Positions 45,969-54,616 are shown, counted from the first letter of the stretch. The stretch is DNA of 64,000 nucleotides from Fusobacterium perfoetens (GCF_021531595.1 NZ_JADYUD010000006.1:98596-162595); one strand, 5' to 3'. Made by a program: numbers and translations. Notes: a model not told the origin generated them from the letters alone.

Positions 45969-47057
45969 ATGAAAAAGATATTTTTAACAGCACTGGCAGC
46001 TGCAGTAATGTTTGCAGGGTGTGGAAAAGATAAAGAAGAAGCTAAACCTGTTGAAAAAATAAAATATGTAGTAACAGAACCTGCTCAAATGAGAAAAATG
46101 AGCCAAATTTTTAAAACAGACGCTGTTTTAGAGCCTGAAGGAAAAATTGATCATAAAACTGAAAAAGGTGGAACAATAGCTAAGATTTTAAAAAGAAATG
46201 GAGATTCAGTTAAAAAAGGAGAAATTGTAATGAAACTTACAGACTCTGCTACTGAATCAACATATTTATCAGCAAAAGCAAGCTATGCATCAGCTGAAGC
46301 TGCATATAAAATTGCAAGAAATAACTACTCAAAATTCAAACAACTTTATGAAAAAGATTTAATTTCTTACTTAGAATATGTTGATTATGAAAATACATAT
46401 GTAAATGCAAAAGGTTCTTATGAATCAGCAAAAGCATCATTTGAAAATGCTAAGAATGATTATGATAAATTATTCAGAAAAGCTGATATTGATGGAATTG
46501 TAGGTAACTTATTTGGAAAAGAAGGAAATGAAGTTTCTGCAGATGATGTTGTATTTACAGTTATTGATGATAATGTAATGGAAAGTTATGTAGGATTCCC
46601 TGCTGAATGGCTTACTCAAATTCAAGTTGGAGGGCCTGTTTCAGTTGAAGTTCCTGCAGCAGGAAAAACAATAGAAGGAAAAATTCTTGAAATTAACCCT
46701 ATTGCAGATTCAGGTACTAAAAAATTCAAAATCAAAATTGGTATAGAAAATAATGACAGAGCTGTAAAAGATGGTATGTATGCTTATGCAACAATTCCTG
46801 TTGGAGAAGTTGAAGTTCTTTCTACAAAAGATTCTGCTGTATTTATAAGAGAACTTATAAGTTATGTATATAAAGTAGAAGATGGAAGAGTAAGAAGAAT
46901 AGAAGTTAAACCAGGAGCAACTAACCCTCCATACACAGCACTTCTTTCAGATACAATAAAAGAAGGAGATACAATCGTTGTTGACGGAGTATTCGGACTT
47001 GAAGAAGGGGACAAAGTTCAGGAAGCAGTAACTGAAGCAAATACTCAGGCAAAATAA
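45969..47057 (+). CDS. RND efflux periplasmic adaptor, lipoprotein
   Basis: A 362-residue membrane fusion protein with a lipoprotein signal (FAGCGKDKEE, lipid Cys near residue 19). It has a biotinyl-lipoyl-like hairpin (GGTIAKILKRNGDSVKKGEIV and the later DIDGIVGNLFGKEGNEV), a helical hairpin between them, then beta-barrel and membrane-proximal domains. It links the inner pump to the TolC channel. AGGAGGA precedes the start. Confidence 0.93.
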   Translation: MKKIFLTALAAAVMFAGCGKDKEEAKPVEKIKYVVTEPAQMRKMSQIFKTDAVLEPEGKIDHKTEKGGTIAKILKRNGDSVKKGEIVMKLTDSATESTYLSAKASYASAEAAYKIARNNYSKFKQLYEKDLISYLEYVDYENTYVNAKGSYESAKASFENAKNDYDKLFRKADIDGIVGNLFGKEGNEVSADDVVFTVIDDNVMESYVGFPAEWLTQIQVGGPVSVEVPAAGKTIEGKILEINPIADSGTKKFKIKIGIENNDRAVKDGMYAYATIPVGEVEVLSTKDSAVFIRELISYVYKVEDGRVRRIEVKPGATNPPYTALLSDTIKEGDTIVVDGVFGLEEGDKVQEAVTEANTQAK

Positions 47058-47088
47058 TTTATAAGAAATTAATGAGGTGAAAAGATAG

Positions 47089-50000
47089 ATGACATTAGCA
47101 GGATTATCAATACGCAGACCGGTAGCAACAACAATGCTTATGATTTCTATGATGTTCATAGGGCTTATAGCAATGTTTTCAATGAAATCTGAAATGCTTC
47201 CTAATATGAACATTCCTGTTGTAACTATAAGAACAACATGGAACGGGGCTGTACCAGAAGATGTGGAAACACAGATTACTAAAAAAATAGAAGAAGTTCT
47301 GCCCAATGTAGAAGGAATAGATAAAATTGAATCAACTTCACAATATGGGCAATCAACAGTAGTTGTACAATTTAACTACGGTATAGATGCAGATGACAAA
47401 GTAACAGATATTCAGAGAGAGGTATCAAGACTTACAAATGACCTTCCTGATGATGCTGACACTCCTGTTGTAAGAAAAGTTGAAGCAGGGGTAGGAAACT
47501 TAACAATGGTTGTTTCAGTTACAGGGGCATCAAGAATGGAACTTAACACAGCCATTGAAAACTATGTAAAACCAAGACTTGAAAGTTTAAAAGGTATAGG
47601 AGAAGTTAATGTATTCGGTACACCAGACAAACAAGTTCAAATCCAAGTAAATGGAGATAAACTTGCAGCATTTGGAATGTCTCCTATGGAACTTTATCAA
47701 CTTATAGGTGCATCAAGCCAAAGTATCCCTCTTGGAACTATTGACACTGGAGATAAACAGATAGTTGCAAGATTTATGGGAGAAACAAACTACATAGACC
47801 AGATTGAAAATATCATCTTAAAAAGTAATGGTAATACTTTAAGAGTAAAAGATATAGCAGATGTTGTGCTTACAACAGAAGATCCTACAGATGTGGGATA
47901 CTTCAATGGTAAAGAAAATGTGGTTCTTGTAATAGAAAAATCTTCTGACGGAAGTACAATAGACCTTAATAATGGAGCAAGAAAAGTTCTTGGCAGTGTA
48001 AAATCAGTAATGCCTCCGGGAACAGAATTTACAGTAATGCTTGATACATCAACAGATATCGTAACATCAATTTCAAGTATTGCATCAAGTGCAGTTCAAG
48101 CCCTTATACTTGCTACAATAGTACTTTTACTATTCCTTAAAAATATAAGAGCAACAGTTTTAATTTCAATAGCACTTCCAGTATCAGTAATATTTACATT
48201 TGCATTCCTTGCCCTTAATGGAACAAGTTTAAACCTTATTTCACTTATGGGACTTTCACTTGGAGTTGGAATGCTTACAGACAACTCGGTTGTTGTTATA
48301 GATAATATCTATAGACACATGACAGAACTTAAATCTCCTGTTATGGCAGCAGCAGATGATGGTACAACAGAAGTTACAATGTCAGTTATAGCATCATCAC
48401 TTACAACAATGGTCGTATTTATTCCAGTATTATTTATTCCGGGAATTGCCAGAGAGATATTCAGAGATCTATCATTCTCAATTATCTTCTCAAACCTTGC
48501 AGCACTTATAGTATCACTTACATTAATGCCAATGGTTGCCAGCAGATTCCTTTCTAATAAACAAAACATTACAAAAGAAGGAAAAATATTTGCTAAAGTA
48601 AAAGAAAAATACCTTGTTGTTATTAACTGGGCTGTAAAAAATAGATTTAAAACAATACTTATTCCAATAGTTTTATTCATATTTACAATGACAGTTGGAA
48701 CAAGATTCTTAAGAGTTGAATTCATGCCTAAACAAGACCAAGGTAGATATTCAGTTGTAGCTGAGCTTGGAAAAGGTGTGGATATTGATAAAGCTGAAAG
48801 AATAGCAAGACAAATTGAGGATATAGTAAAAGCAAATCCATATACTCAAACATATTTCAGCTTAGTTCAAAATGACACAGTTGCAGTCAATGTTGAAATT
48901 GGTAAAAAAGATACAAGAGACGAATCAGTATTCAATATTATAAATGAAATCAGACCAAAGGTTGAAAAGATACCCGGTATCAGACCAAACCTTTCTGAAG
49001 ATTTCCAAATGCGTTCTCCTCAGAGAGCAGTTGAATTTGACATAGTTGGACCAAACCTTGATGAACTTAAGATAATAGGTAAAGAGGTAATGGAAAAACT
49101 TGTTAAATATCCCGGAGCAGTTGATGTTACTTCAACAGTTGACGCAGGTAACCCAGAAGCAAGAGTAGTTCTTAACAGAGAAAAGATAAGAAGCTACGGT
49201 ATAAACCCAGTTGAAGTTGGACAAACAGTAAGTTATTTTGTTCTTGGAGGAGACAGAGGAGATACTCTTACAGTTAAAACAGGAACAGAAGAAATTGATG
49301 TTTTAATCAGACTTCCTAAAGATAAGAGAAAAACAGTAAGTGATTTAAGTAATATTAATATAAAAATTGGAGAAGGACAGTTTATAAAATTATCTGACCT
49401 TACAACAATAGAAATGGCAGAAGGTTCTCCTGAAATTAATAAAACAGACAGAATATACAGTGTTACTGTATCTGCAAACGATGGAGGAGTTGGACTTAAA
49501 AGCATTCAAAACGAAATGTTAAAAGCCTTTGAAGAAACAAATCCACCAAGTTCTATTTCATATAAATGGGGAGGAGAATCTGAAAACCTTGCAGATGCTT
49601 CTACACAGCTTGGAGCAGCTCTTGCAATATCTATTTTCCTTATTTATGCACTACTTGCATCACAGTTTGAAAACTTTGTATTCCCAATAATTATTATAGG
49701 TTCAATCCCTCTTGCACTTATCGGAGTTATATTTGGGCTTATAGTTACAAATCAGCCTGTAGATGTAATGGTTATGATTGGGGTAATAATGCTTGCAGGT
49801 ATAGTTGTTAATAACGCTATCGTTCTTATTGACTTCATTAAGATGACAAGAGAAAGAGGAAGCGAAAGAGAAGAAGCTGTAATTGAATCATGTAGAACAA
49901 GACTTAGACCAATTCTTATGACTACAATGACAACAGTATTTGGTATGCTTCCATTATCACTTGGAATTGGTGAAGGTTCTGAAATTTACAGAGGTATGGC

Positions 50001-50169
50001 TATTACAACAATGTTCGGACTTGCATTTTCAACACTTCTTACACTGGTTGTAATTCCTATTTTCTATACACTTGTAGAAGATATGAACAACGCTGTTTTA
50101 AGATTTATTAAAAAGATTTTTAGAAAGTTAATATCAAAGTTTCCTAAAAAAAAGGAAAAAAATAAATAA
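47089..50169 (+). CDS. RND family efflux transporter, inner membrane pump
   Basis: A 1026-residue pump with the AcrB/MdtB plan of 12 membrane helices and two large periplasmic loops. It begins with LAGLSIRRPVATTMLMISMMFIGL. The helix 4 region has GLSLGVGMLTDNSVVVIDNI, with the Asp used for proton relay, and the conserved helix-6 and -10 blocks follow (RLRPILMTTMTTVFGMLPL). Substrates may be hydrophobic drugs, bile salts or dyes; none is proven. It is the core of the tetR-tolC-adaptor-pump operon. Confidence 0.94.
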   Translation: MTLAGLSIRRPVATTMLMISMMFIGLIAMFSMKSEMLPNMNIPVVTIRTTWNGAVPEDVETQITKKIEEVLPNVEGIDKIESTSQYGQSTVVVQFNYGIDADDKVTDIQREVSRLTNDLPDDADTPVVRKVEAGVGNLTMVVSVTGASRMELNTAIENYVKPRLESLKGIGEVNVFGTPDKQVQIQVNGDKLAAFGMSPMELYQLIGASSQSIPLGTIDTGDKQIVARFMGETNYIDQIENIILKSNGNTLRVKDIADVVLTTEDPTDVGYFNGKENVVLVIEKSSDGSTIDLNNGARKVLGSVKSVMPPGTEFTVMLDTSTDIVTSISSIASSAVQALILATIVLLLFLKNIRATVLISIALPVSVIFTFAFLALNGTSLNLISLMGLSLGVGMLTDNSVVVIDNIYRHMTELKSPVMAAADDGTTEVTMSVIASSLTTMVVFIPVLFIPGIAREIFRDLSFSIIFSNLAALIVSLTLMPMVASRFLSNKQNITKEGKIFAKVKEKYLVVINWAVKNRFKTILIPIVLFIFTMTVGTRFLRVEFMPKQDQGRYSVVAELGKGVDIDKAERIARQIEDIVKANPYTQTYFSLVQNDTVAVNVEIGKKDTRDESVFNIINEIRPKVEKIPGIRPNLSEDFQMRSPQRAVEFDIVGPNLDELKIIGKEVMEKLVKYPGAVDVTSTVDAGNPEARVVLNREKIRSYGINPVEVGQTVSYFVLGGDRGDTLTVKTGTEEIDVLIRLPKDKRKTVSDLSNINIKIGEGQFIKLSDLTTIEMAEGSPEINKTDRIYSVTVSANDGGVGLKSIQNEMLKAFEETNPPSSISYKWGGESENLADASTQLGAALAISIFLIYALLASQFENFVFPIIIIGSIPLALIGVIFGLIVTNQPVDVMVMIGVIMLAGIVVNNAIVLIDFIKMTRERGSEREEAVIESCRTRLRPILMTTMTTVFGMLPLSLGIGEGSEIYRGMAITTMFGLAFSTLLTLVVIPIFYTLVEDMNNAVLRFIKKIFRKLISKFPKKKEKNK

Positions 50170-50214
50170 TTTAGAATAATAAATTAAGAACAACCATGAA
50201 GGGGAGGATTGGAA

Positions 50215-50607
50215 ATGAAAAGAGAGGAATTTTATTCAGATTTTAAGTTAATACTAGTTTATATCAATGAAGCACAAAAAGCCAGATTGGAAGAGTTCTT
50301 TGAAGAGATAAGATTTTATTATTATGCTGTTCAGAAAAAACTTGAAACTGTGTGGAGTGATAAGATAAAACATAAGAATTCAACTGTATGGCCTGGAACA
50401 GACTGTATATTCATGTTAAGTGTTCCAAGTGGAGAAGTTGATAAAATGCTTAAATACTTAAAAACTTTCAGAATGTCTCTGCCTGAAGGGATAGTAATGT
50501 CAATAGGTATTCTGCCTATGGACAGAGTAATTCCAAGAGTTTACTTTGAAGATATAGATGTTGATGAGGAACTTCTTGAAAAATTAAAAGATAAATATAC
50601 AAAATAG
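50215..50607 (+). CDS. Small RND-associated protein (PG0541-like)
   Basis: A 130-residue soluble protein following the pump gene. It resembles the small PG0541-type proteins found beside RND pumps in Bacteroidetes and fusobacteria, with a ferredoxin-like alternation of sheets and helices (FKLILVYINEAQKARLEEFFEE, IFMLSVPSGEVDKMLKYLKTF). Its role is unknown. The start is set at ATG 50215, 7 bases after GGGGAGG; the TTG at 50209 is too close to that site. A terminator follows. Confidence 0.72.
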   Translation: MKREEFYSDFKLILVYINEAQKARLEEFFEEIRFYYYAVQKKLETVWSDKIKHKNSTVWPGTDCIFMLSVPSGEVDKMLKYLKTFRMSLPEGIVMSIGILPMDRVIPRVYFEDIDVDEELLEKLKDKYTK

Positions 50608-50616
50608 GATATATAA

Positions 50617-50649
50617 AAAGTCAGTGATTAAATATCGCTGACTTTTTTT
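50617..50649 (+). terminator. Terminator of the efflux operon
   Basis: AAAGTCAGTGAT pairs with ATCGCTGACTTT, followed by a T run. Confidence 0.9.
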
Positions 50650-50688
50650 CTTTAAGTTATATTAATAAAAAAATGAAATAAATTTAAT

Positions 50689-50853
50689 CTGTAAAATAAA
50701 ATTTTTTACAAAAAAATATTTTTTATTTATTTTGCTCACTTCATTAAAAATGACAAACTCGGGCTAAAGCCCTCAAACATGTCATTTTTTAGCATTCAGT
50801 TCGCTTCATAAATTACAAAAATATTTTTAATCTCAAAAATTTTATTTTTACAG
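50689..50853 (+). repeat. Palindromic MITE-like repeat, copy C
   Basis: 165 bases from CTG to CAG with terminal inverted repeats like copy B, and the centre AAAAATGAC-AAACTCGGGCTAAAGCCCTC. It differs from copy B (32605-32772) at scattered positions, with compensating changes in the inner stem (GGACTAAAGTCC becomes GGGCTAAAGCCC). It begins 40 bases after the efflux terminator. The rest of 50608-51632 has no gene I can support. Confidence 0.88.
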
Positions 50854-50980
50854 ATTTTTTTAAATTATCTTATTTATATAAATTTTCCTTTATACACTTT
50901 CACTTAAAAAGTAAATTTAAAGATAAAGTAGTATGAGTTAAGCGATATTTTCTGATAAAACTCTTCCCTAATTTTTGTAT

Positions 50981-51018
50981 AAAAAAATCGCTGTAACTAT
51001 TTTATATATTACAGCGAT
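50981..51018 (-). terminator. Terminator of the minus-strand small RNA candidate
   Basis: On the minus strand ATCGCTGTAA and TTACAGCGAT form a perfect 10-base stem followed by seven T. It may also stop read-through from the minus-strand operon at 51633-54322. Confidence 0.9.
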
Positions 51019-51076
51019 GTCTCCCACTTGCTCGGCAAGTTATTAGCTTGCGTCAACACTATGGTACTAACATATT
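50981..51076 (-). ncRNA. Candidate small RNA, about 96 nt
   Basis: A consensus promoter upstream and a perfect terminator at the end define a short minus-strand transcript with no open frame. Inside are alternative hairpins: GCAAG...CTTGC and CTTGC-CGA-GCAAG share the middle CTTGC, followed by TGGGAGAC. The CTTGC-CGA-GCAAG-TGGGAGA part recalls helix IV of 5S rRNA, but the overall match is weak. No gene follows, so it looks like a stand-alone RNA. Class unknown. Confidence 0.5.
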
Positions 51077-51082
51077 AACTTA

Positions 51083-51111
51083 AGTATATCACTTTATTTC
51101 ATATTTTACAA
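51083..51111 (-). promoter_or_regulatory. Promoter of the minus-strand small RNA candidate
   Basis: On the minus strand TTGTAA (51106-51111), 17-base spacer, TATACT (51083-51088) with TGA just before it (extended -10). Confidence 0.7.
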
Positions 51112-51114
51112 TTT

Positions 51115-51360
51115 ATTTTTTATCAAAAACCTTCCTTTATATATATGTAAACTTATTGCATGAAATTGTGGGAGAGATTATGGTTTTTCACTTCCTTTCA
51201 TTCGCATGATGCTAAGATTTAAAGAACTAATTATATACTTTGCAATATTTAACAAAAACCTTCCTTTGTAATATACAGGTTTTTATATATTATATTTAAT
51301 CAGGGAGTATTTATTTTTTTTCGCATAGTGCTAAGATTGGAGAAATAATCATATAAGTTT
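51115..51360. repeat. Two diverged tandem units with a shared plan
   Basis: CAAAAACCTTCCTTT occurs at 51124 and 51253 (129 bases apart). TCGCAT-NN-TGCTAAGATT occurs at 51202 and 51321. A GGGAG block lies between these marks in both units. The two segments look like an old tandem duplication. No coding function is seen; only tiny frames exist. Confidence 0.6.
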
Positions 51361-51399
51361 TTATATAAAAGAAAAATTTATATTTTACAATTATTTTTA

Positions 51400-51571
51400 G
51401 AATTTATATAAATAAAATAAGCAATATTAAAAATAACTGCTCTAGTTTATAAGGCAAAACAGAATAAAGAAAATTTGGCTGTCTGAACGAAGTGAGTTCC
51501 AAATTTTCATTCTGTGAGCCGTAATAAACAGCAGTTATTTTTTCTTAGCTTATTTTATTATATATAAATTC
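51400..51571. repeat. Palindromic repeat D, related type
   Basis: 172 bases with ends GAATTTATATAAATAAAATAAGC and the matching inverted end, plus inner pairs AAAATAACTGC and GCAGTTATTTT. Its centre AAATTTGG-ctgtctgaacgaagtgagtt-CCAAATTT shares the loop TGAACGAAGTGAGTT with copy A. It lies just downstream of the minus-strand operon. Confidence 0.75.
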
Positions 51572-51632
51572 GTATATATTAAGGGAGAGATTATATATAA
51601 TATAAAGGAAGGAAGTTGATGAAAAATGAAAT

Positions 51633-52511
51633 TTATATAATAAGCTCTTTAAATTTATCATCAGCAGCTTTTCTTCTGCTTTTACCTCTGTAGCACAAAC
51701 CATAGCACATTTCATTTATTCTGTCTTTTATTCTTTTTCCGAAAAGTTTTGAAATATCACAGTCTTTATCTTTTATATATTCTAAATTGGTTGAAATAAT
51801 AATAGGTTTTTCAGATTTGTATCTTGTATCAATAAGGAGAAAGACTTTTTCAAGCACCCAGTCAGAAATTTTTTCTGCTCCGAAATCATCAATAATAAGC
51901 AAGTCACATTCAGCAGCTTTTTTTAAAACTTCCACTTCCATAGTGCTCCATTCAAGTTTAAGTCTGCTTAAATAAAGCCCGAGATTAAGAGCCATAACAC
52001 TTTTCCCTCTTTCCATAAGGTAATTCCCAATACAAGCACTGTCAAAAGTTTTTCCAGTTCCTGAGTTTCCATATAAAATAAGCCCTACACGGACATCTTT
52101 AATCATAAAAGCCTGAGCATATCTTTTACAGATAGAAAGGTTTTCAGTGAAATCAGCCTTTTCAAAAGTTGAATTTAAAAATTTGCTGTCAATAGCAGAG
52201 AAGTGTCTGTATTTATAGCCTCTGTTTAAAAGTCTTTCCCTGTCAGATTTAAGAGAAAGATCTTTAATTTTTCTTTCATAGAAAGTTTCATGGCATTTAC
52301 AGCTGGGAATATATTTTATTTTGTCCCCTAAAATTTTAATCATTTCTTCAGGGAGCATACGGTTTATAATATAAGGGCTGCCACACTCACTGCATCTTCT
52401 TGAATAGTCATATTCAGGGGTTTTATCTCCTGAAAAATCAAGGTTTAAATTTTTATTTCCTGAGCTTAAATCTTTAATATTTTCCCATGTAATAATTTCC
52501 AAAGCACTCAC
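51633..52511 (-). CDS. DnaC/IstB-like ATPase (helicase loader type)
   Basis: A 292-residue AAA+ ATPase with Walker A YGNSGTGKTF near residue 148, Walker B LLIIDDFGAEK, and the sensor region IISTN, as in DnaC/DnaI loaders. The N-terminal part has a possible zinc site (CSEC ... CKC). These proteins bring the replicative helicase to DNA. It starts with GTG overlapping the stop of the upstream gene by GTGA. It is the last gene of the four-gene minus operon. The large family also serves phages and transposons, but no transposase is near. Confidence 0.85.
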   Translation of the reverse strand: MSALEIITWENIKDLSSGNKNLNLDFSGDKTPEYDYSRRCSECGSPYIINRMLPEEMIKILGDKIKYIPSCKCHETFYERKIKDLSLKSDRERLLNRGYKYRHFSAIDSKFLNSTFEKADFTENLSICKRYAQAFMIKDVRVGLILYGNSGTGKTFDSACIGNYLMERGKSVMALNLGLYLSRLKLEWSTMEVEVLKKAAECDLLIIDDFGAEKISDWVLEKVFLLIDTRYKSEKPIIISTNLEYIKDKDCDISKLFGKRIKDRINEMCYGLCYRGKSRRKAADDKFKELII

Positions 52512-53398
52512 CTTAACCCTAACATTTTATAAAGTTCTTCATTGTCTTTATTTTCTTCATAAACTTTGCTGTTATTAATATTAAGCCTTGTATCAGAGGG
52601 AGATTTTCTGTAAGAAGAACATCTGTCAGCAAAACTTCCGTTTAAAGCACTTTTAAGATTATCAACTTTAAAAATTGTGTTTATGCTGAAATTATTTTTA
52701 ACAAACTGACTTTTTCCCATAATTTCCAATGCTTTAAAAAATTTTTCTGCCCCAAGAGAATAAAGACAGTTTAAAATTACACTGTTTTTAGGTCTGAAGT
52801 CATAAGTTGGGAGAGAATATTCTTTGTATTTTTTCAAAATATCCTCAATGACAGGCATGGGATTTTCCTCCCCTGTGTGAGTAATATTATAATCAGCTAT
52901 AGAATTATCAGTTATAGAAGTATCTTTGTCATGACAAATTGTCACTGGTTCAGATGACATTGTGTCATGAGGGCTGTCACATTTTGTCACTTGATACCCT
53001 GTTTTTGTCATATGAGTATTTTCAGAATAATCATTTTCATTTTGTTTATAAAAGTCAAAATCATTAAGAGTGCTGTAAAGATTTCCGGGAGCAAGATACA
53101 TAAATTTTCCTGTTCTTCCTTTTTTGCTTGAAAGAATAACTTTTTTAAGAATATCTTTTTCTATAAAGTTATCAATTTTTCTTTTAATAGTTCTCACACT
53201 TCCTAAAATCTGAATTTGTTCAGCAAGATAGCTATAAGTGAGCCACATATATTTATCTTCATTTATAATTAAATATTCAAGTGTGTCAGAGGAACTTGAG
53301 TATATATCCATGATAGTTCTTAAAAGCAGAGCATCATTTCCGTCAAGTCCATATTTAATAAGAGCTTTTTGATTATATCCACAGATATTATATTTCAT
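52508..53398 (-). CDS. Winged-helix replication protein (DnaD/RepA-type), putative
   Basis: A 296-residue protein whose first 110 residues look like a winged helix (LTYSYLAEQIQILGSVRTIKRKIDNFIEKDILKK), as in phage and plasmid replication initiators. A low-complexity Asn/Asp/Thr-rich linker follows (about 125-185), and then a helical C-terminal part. It is directly coupled to the DnaC-like gene, the usual pairing of origin-binding protein and helicase loader. AGGAGAGGATAGG precedes the ATG. No family name is certain. Confidence 0.65.
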   Translation of the reverse strand: MKYNICGYNQKALIKYGLDGNDALLLRTIMDIYSSSSDTLEYLIINEDKYMWLTYSYLAEQIQILGSVRTIKRKIDNFIEKDILKKVILSSKKGRTGKFMYLAPGNLYSTLNDFDFYKQNENDYSENTHMTKTGYQVTKCDSPHDTMSSEPVTICHDKDTSITDNSIADYNITHTGEENPMPVIEDILKKYKEYSLPTYDFRPKNSVILNCLYSLGAEKFFKALEIMGKSQFVKNNFSINTIFKVDNLKSALNGSFADRCSSYRKSPSDTRLNINNSKVYEENKDNEELYKMLGLR

Positions 53399-53448
53399 TT
53401 TCCTATCCTCTCCTTTTATAAGATTATTTAGAGTTAAAATTTTAATAA

Positions 53449-53886
53449 TTAATTTCTTAAGAAGGGAAGAAGCCCTTCTGTTATAATAAATTTTCTTTTT
53501 CCTTTTTGCAAAGTAAGAATTTCCCCGTTATCTATTGCCTGATAAATATAACTTCTGCTTATTTTAAGAAACATGGAAACTTCTTTTACAGAAGTTATTG
53601 TTCCCAGTTCTTTTTTTAATTTTTCAAGAAGCATTTCTTCAAAGTCATCTCTTGGAGGAGACACCTTAAGAAGATATAGCTTTATTTCTTTATCCATATC
53701 CTGAGCAATCTGCATAAGTTTAAGCCTCCTTTTTTCACGCCGTTTTATAGCTTTTTCCCTTTTAATTTTTTCTTCCCTTTCCCTTTTAAGTCTTTCATCT
53801 TTTAAATGCCTGTATTTATCAATATCTAAATCGTCAAAAAGAAATAAGAACCTTTTTTTAAAGGTTGTAATATTATCAGTATTCAT
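53449..53886 (-). CDS. Excisionase-type helix-turn-helix protein 1
   Basis: A 145-residue protein. The middle is a very basic helix (about residues 30-62, KREREEKIKREKAIKRREKRR). The C-terminal 50 residues are a MerR/excisionase-like DNA-binding domain (TSVKEVSMFLKISRSYIYQAIDNGEILTLQKGKRKFII). Its start lies within the end of the next upstream gene (11-base overlap). Its HTH resembles that of the upstream protein, suggesting an old duplication. Confidence 0.7.
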   Translation of the reverse strand: MNTDNITTFKKRFLFLFDDLDIDKYRHLKDERLKREREEKIKREKAIKRREKRRLKLMQIAQDMDKEIKLYLLKVSPPRDDFEEMLLEKLKKELGTITSVKEVSMFLKISRSYIYQAIDNGEILTLQKGKRKFIITEGLLPFLRN

Positions 53887-54322
53887 TTCTATATCTTTGA
53901 TGAGGATGAATTTTACTTAAAAATGGAAAAATTTCTTTTGTTTTTATGGAATAAATGCCGTCATAGGCAAAGCAGGGGATAACTCCTTTTTCAATGGCAT
54001 CAAATACAATGTCCACATCAATGTCAAGGAAATCGGCTAGGTTATGGGGTTTGGTAAGAGGTCCAAGTGTTTTTATAGCCTTTGTCATATATCTGTATTC
54101 AAAAAGGTCGTCAGTATATTTTGGGATATATGAAAAAGGATTTTCAAGATATTTTGAACAGTTATAATAAAAACCGTTTATTTGTTTTTGGTGCTGTTCA
54201 GAGGTTTTGTAAGTTTGAAAGAACTTTATATATTCCTGTTCTTTAAAATAGTTATTTATTTTTAAAATATCTTTAGGTGTTAAATTTTTTTTACTTCTTC
54301 TTTTGAGTGACTTTTTAAGCAT
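53876..54322 (-). CDS. Excisionase-type helix-turn-helix protein 2
   Basis: About 148 residues with a basic N-terminus (MLKKSLKRRSKKNLTPKDILK) and a C-terminal HTH-like segment (HNLADFLDIDVDIVFDAIEKGVIPCFAYDGIYSIKTKEIFPFL) parallel to that of the next gene. The start is set at 54322 behind AAGGGAGAG; the frame extends 33 codons further without a ribosome site and across the promoter. It is the first gene of the minus operon. Confidence 0.65.
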   Translation of the reverse strand: MLKKSLKRRSKKNLTPKDILKINNYFKEQEYIKFFQTYKTSEQHQKQINGFYYNCSKYLENPFSYIPKYTDDLFEYRYMTKAIKTLGPLTKPHNLADFLDIDVDIVFDAIEKGVIPCFAYDGIYSIKTKEIFPFLSKIHPHQRYRNEY

Positions 54323-54392
54323 TTTTATCTCTCCCTTTAAAAAATTATTAAACAGAGAAATTTCTCTTAAGTTAAGCCGCATGCGTGACAGA

Positions 54393-54421
54393 ATTATATA
54401 AAAAACTTTGAAAAATGTCAA
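54393..54421 (-). promoter_or_regulatory. Promoter of the replication-like operon
   Basis: On the minus strand TTGACA (54416-54421), exactly 17 bases, TATAAT (54393-54398). The leader would be about 64 bases. It contains GCATGC and a gggagag ribosome site. Confidence 0.88.
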
Positions 54422-54581
54422 AAATAAAAACGGTCAAAATTTACACGAAAGGGCTTATTTTGCACAAGAAATAACCAATTCCCAAAAGTGAACAGTTGTA
54501 AAATGAGAAAAAATTGTGAATAAAAAAAATTATCAAAAAAACTTCAATTTTTTTAAAAAATTTTAATTTTAAAAAAAGTGC

Positions 54582-54610
54582 TTGACAATTAAAACAAGCA
54601 GGACTATAAT
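54582..54610 (+). promoter_or_regulatory. Perfect consensus promoter upstream of autotransporter 1
   Basis: TTGACA (54582-54587), 17-base spacer, TATAAT (54605-54610). Start is predicted near 54617. Confidence 0.88.
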
Positions 54611-54616
54611 CAAATT

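Noticed and set aside
51019..51080. 5S rRNA gene
   Set aside because: Only a helix IV-like hairpin plus GGGAGA resembles 5S. The length and remaining helices do not fit and no rRNA genes are nearby, so it is reported only as an unknown small RNA candidate.
51618..51692. Plus-strand 24-codon peptide with a GGAAGG site upstream
   Set aside because: It runs antisense into the end of the DnaC-like gene and shows no independent coding evidence.
51633..52511. IstB partner of an IS21-type insertion sequence
   Set aside because: No IstA transposase and no terminal inverted repeats flank the gene. Coupling to a winged-helix replication protein fits a helicase loader better.
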